Shown here in pieces: positions 63,661 to 64,000 of a stretch of 64,000 nucleotides of DNA (positions within the stretch are counted from its first letter, which is position 1; each line of letters begins with the position of its first letter). The position numbers and the translations under genes are program-made. Source of the stretch: Escallonia rubra (taxonomy: Eukaryota > Streptophyta > Magnoliopsida > Escalloniales > Escalloniaceae). The stretch covers positions 1-64,000 of the forward strand of contig JAVXUO010001842.1 in NCBI GenBank assembly GCA_033065855.1, in the 5' to 3' direction. The notes below the pieces were generated by a model that saw nothing but the letters and a program-made list of their open reading frames with translations, had not been told where the DNA came from and searched no databases.

Positions 63661-64000
63661 TGATTCTTCTTCATTTCAATCTTGCCTTCGATTCGTCACC
63701 TTCAAAGTTGACAAACCCTAGTTTCTCCTTATTGATGATTGAGGGTTTTTTTCTTTGTTGATGATCGACCATTTTGGTCTGGGAACTAGTTTGGAACTCC
63801 AGCTCACACTAACGGTCACGTGAGACCAAAATTTGCATGAGGGTTTTCTTTTGTTTTATCAGTGATCTTCTGATCTTGTCCTATGTCTTGGACACGTTTG
63901 AAACCTTCTGTTCCAAAAAAATAAACGGACTAATTCATAGAATACAGAGTCCTACCATAAGGACTTAGTAGGTACTAAAAAAAAATTGAAATTTAGTGGC
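63661..64000. other. Right-edge stretch
   Basis: AT-rich sequence, possibly the 5' flank of the MULE relic. Nothing else is recognisable. Confidence 0.3.

Overview
This window is nuclear DNA from a flowering plant. Genes are split by GT-AG introns (one GC-AG), every recognisable protein belongs to a land-plant family (NIN-like transcription factor, EAR-type C2H2 zinc finger, U-box/ARM E3 ligase, DSK2 ubiquilin), a decayed piece of plastid rpoB is embedded, and transposon relics fill the spaces. A core eudicot, possibly woody, is likely; the species cannot be read from the sequence. No tools were run: splice sites and similarities were found by eye and from knowledge of the families.

Layout. 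1-4.7 kb: the 3' five exons of a histidine-phosphatase (phosphoglycerate-mutase-like) gene on +, its RHG-bearing first exon lying outside the window. 5.5-12.7 kb: transposon-rich, with a GC-cored inverted-repeat element, a broken duplicate of part of the next gene, and a decayed LTR element. 12.75-17.74 kb: a nine-exon EF-hand gene on -, with a miniature LTR element in an intron. 19.2-22.3 kb: a four-exon U-box/ARM E3 ligase on +. 23-25.3 kb: MITEs, including a 564-bp hAT element with a perfect 8-bp target duplication. 26.5-32.8 kb: an eight-exon DSK2 ubiquilin on +. 33.3-34.1 kb: a transposon carrying a captured carboxylesterase piece. 35.4-35.7 kb: plastid rpoB insertion. 38.4-42.4 kb: a three-exon plant-specific gene of unknown function whose 3-kb intron holds a perfect 60-bp inverted repeat. 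43.9-45.0 kb: an intronless three-finger C2H2 repressor. 46.3-50.4 kb: one long solo LTR with a second solo LTR of the same family inserted in it in reverse. 56.4-60.6 kb: an NLP4/NLP5-like gene. 62-63.7 kb: a second copy of the GC-cored element and a Mutator-like transposase relic.

The genes are not an operon or cluster. Two (U-box ligase, DSK2) act in the ubiquitin-proteasome system and two (NLP, C2H2-EAR) are transcription regulators; their nearness is probably chance.

The strongest new observation is the nested solo-LTR pair at 46346-50367. Both insertions can be dated relative to each other by exact 5-bp target duplications, and the long LTRs of this family carry different tandem-repeat arrays at equivalent positions.
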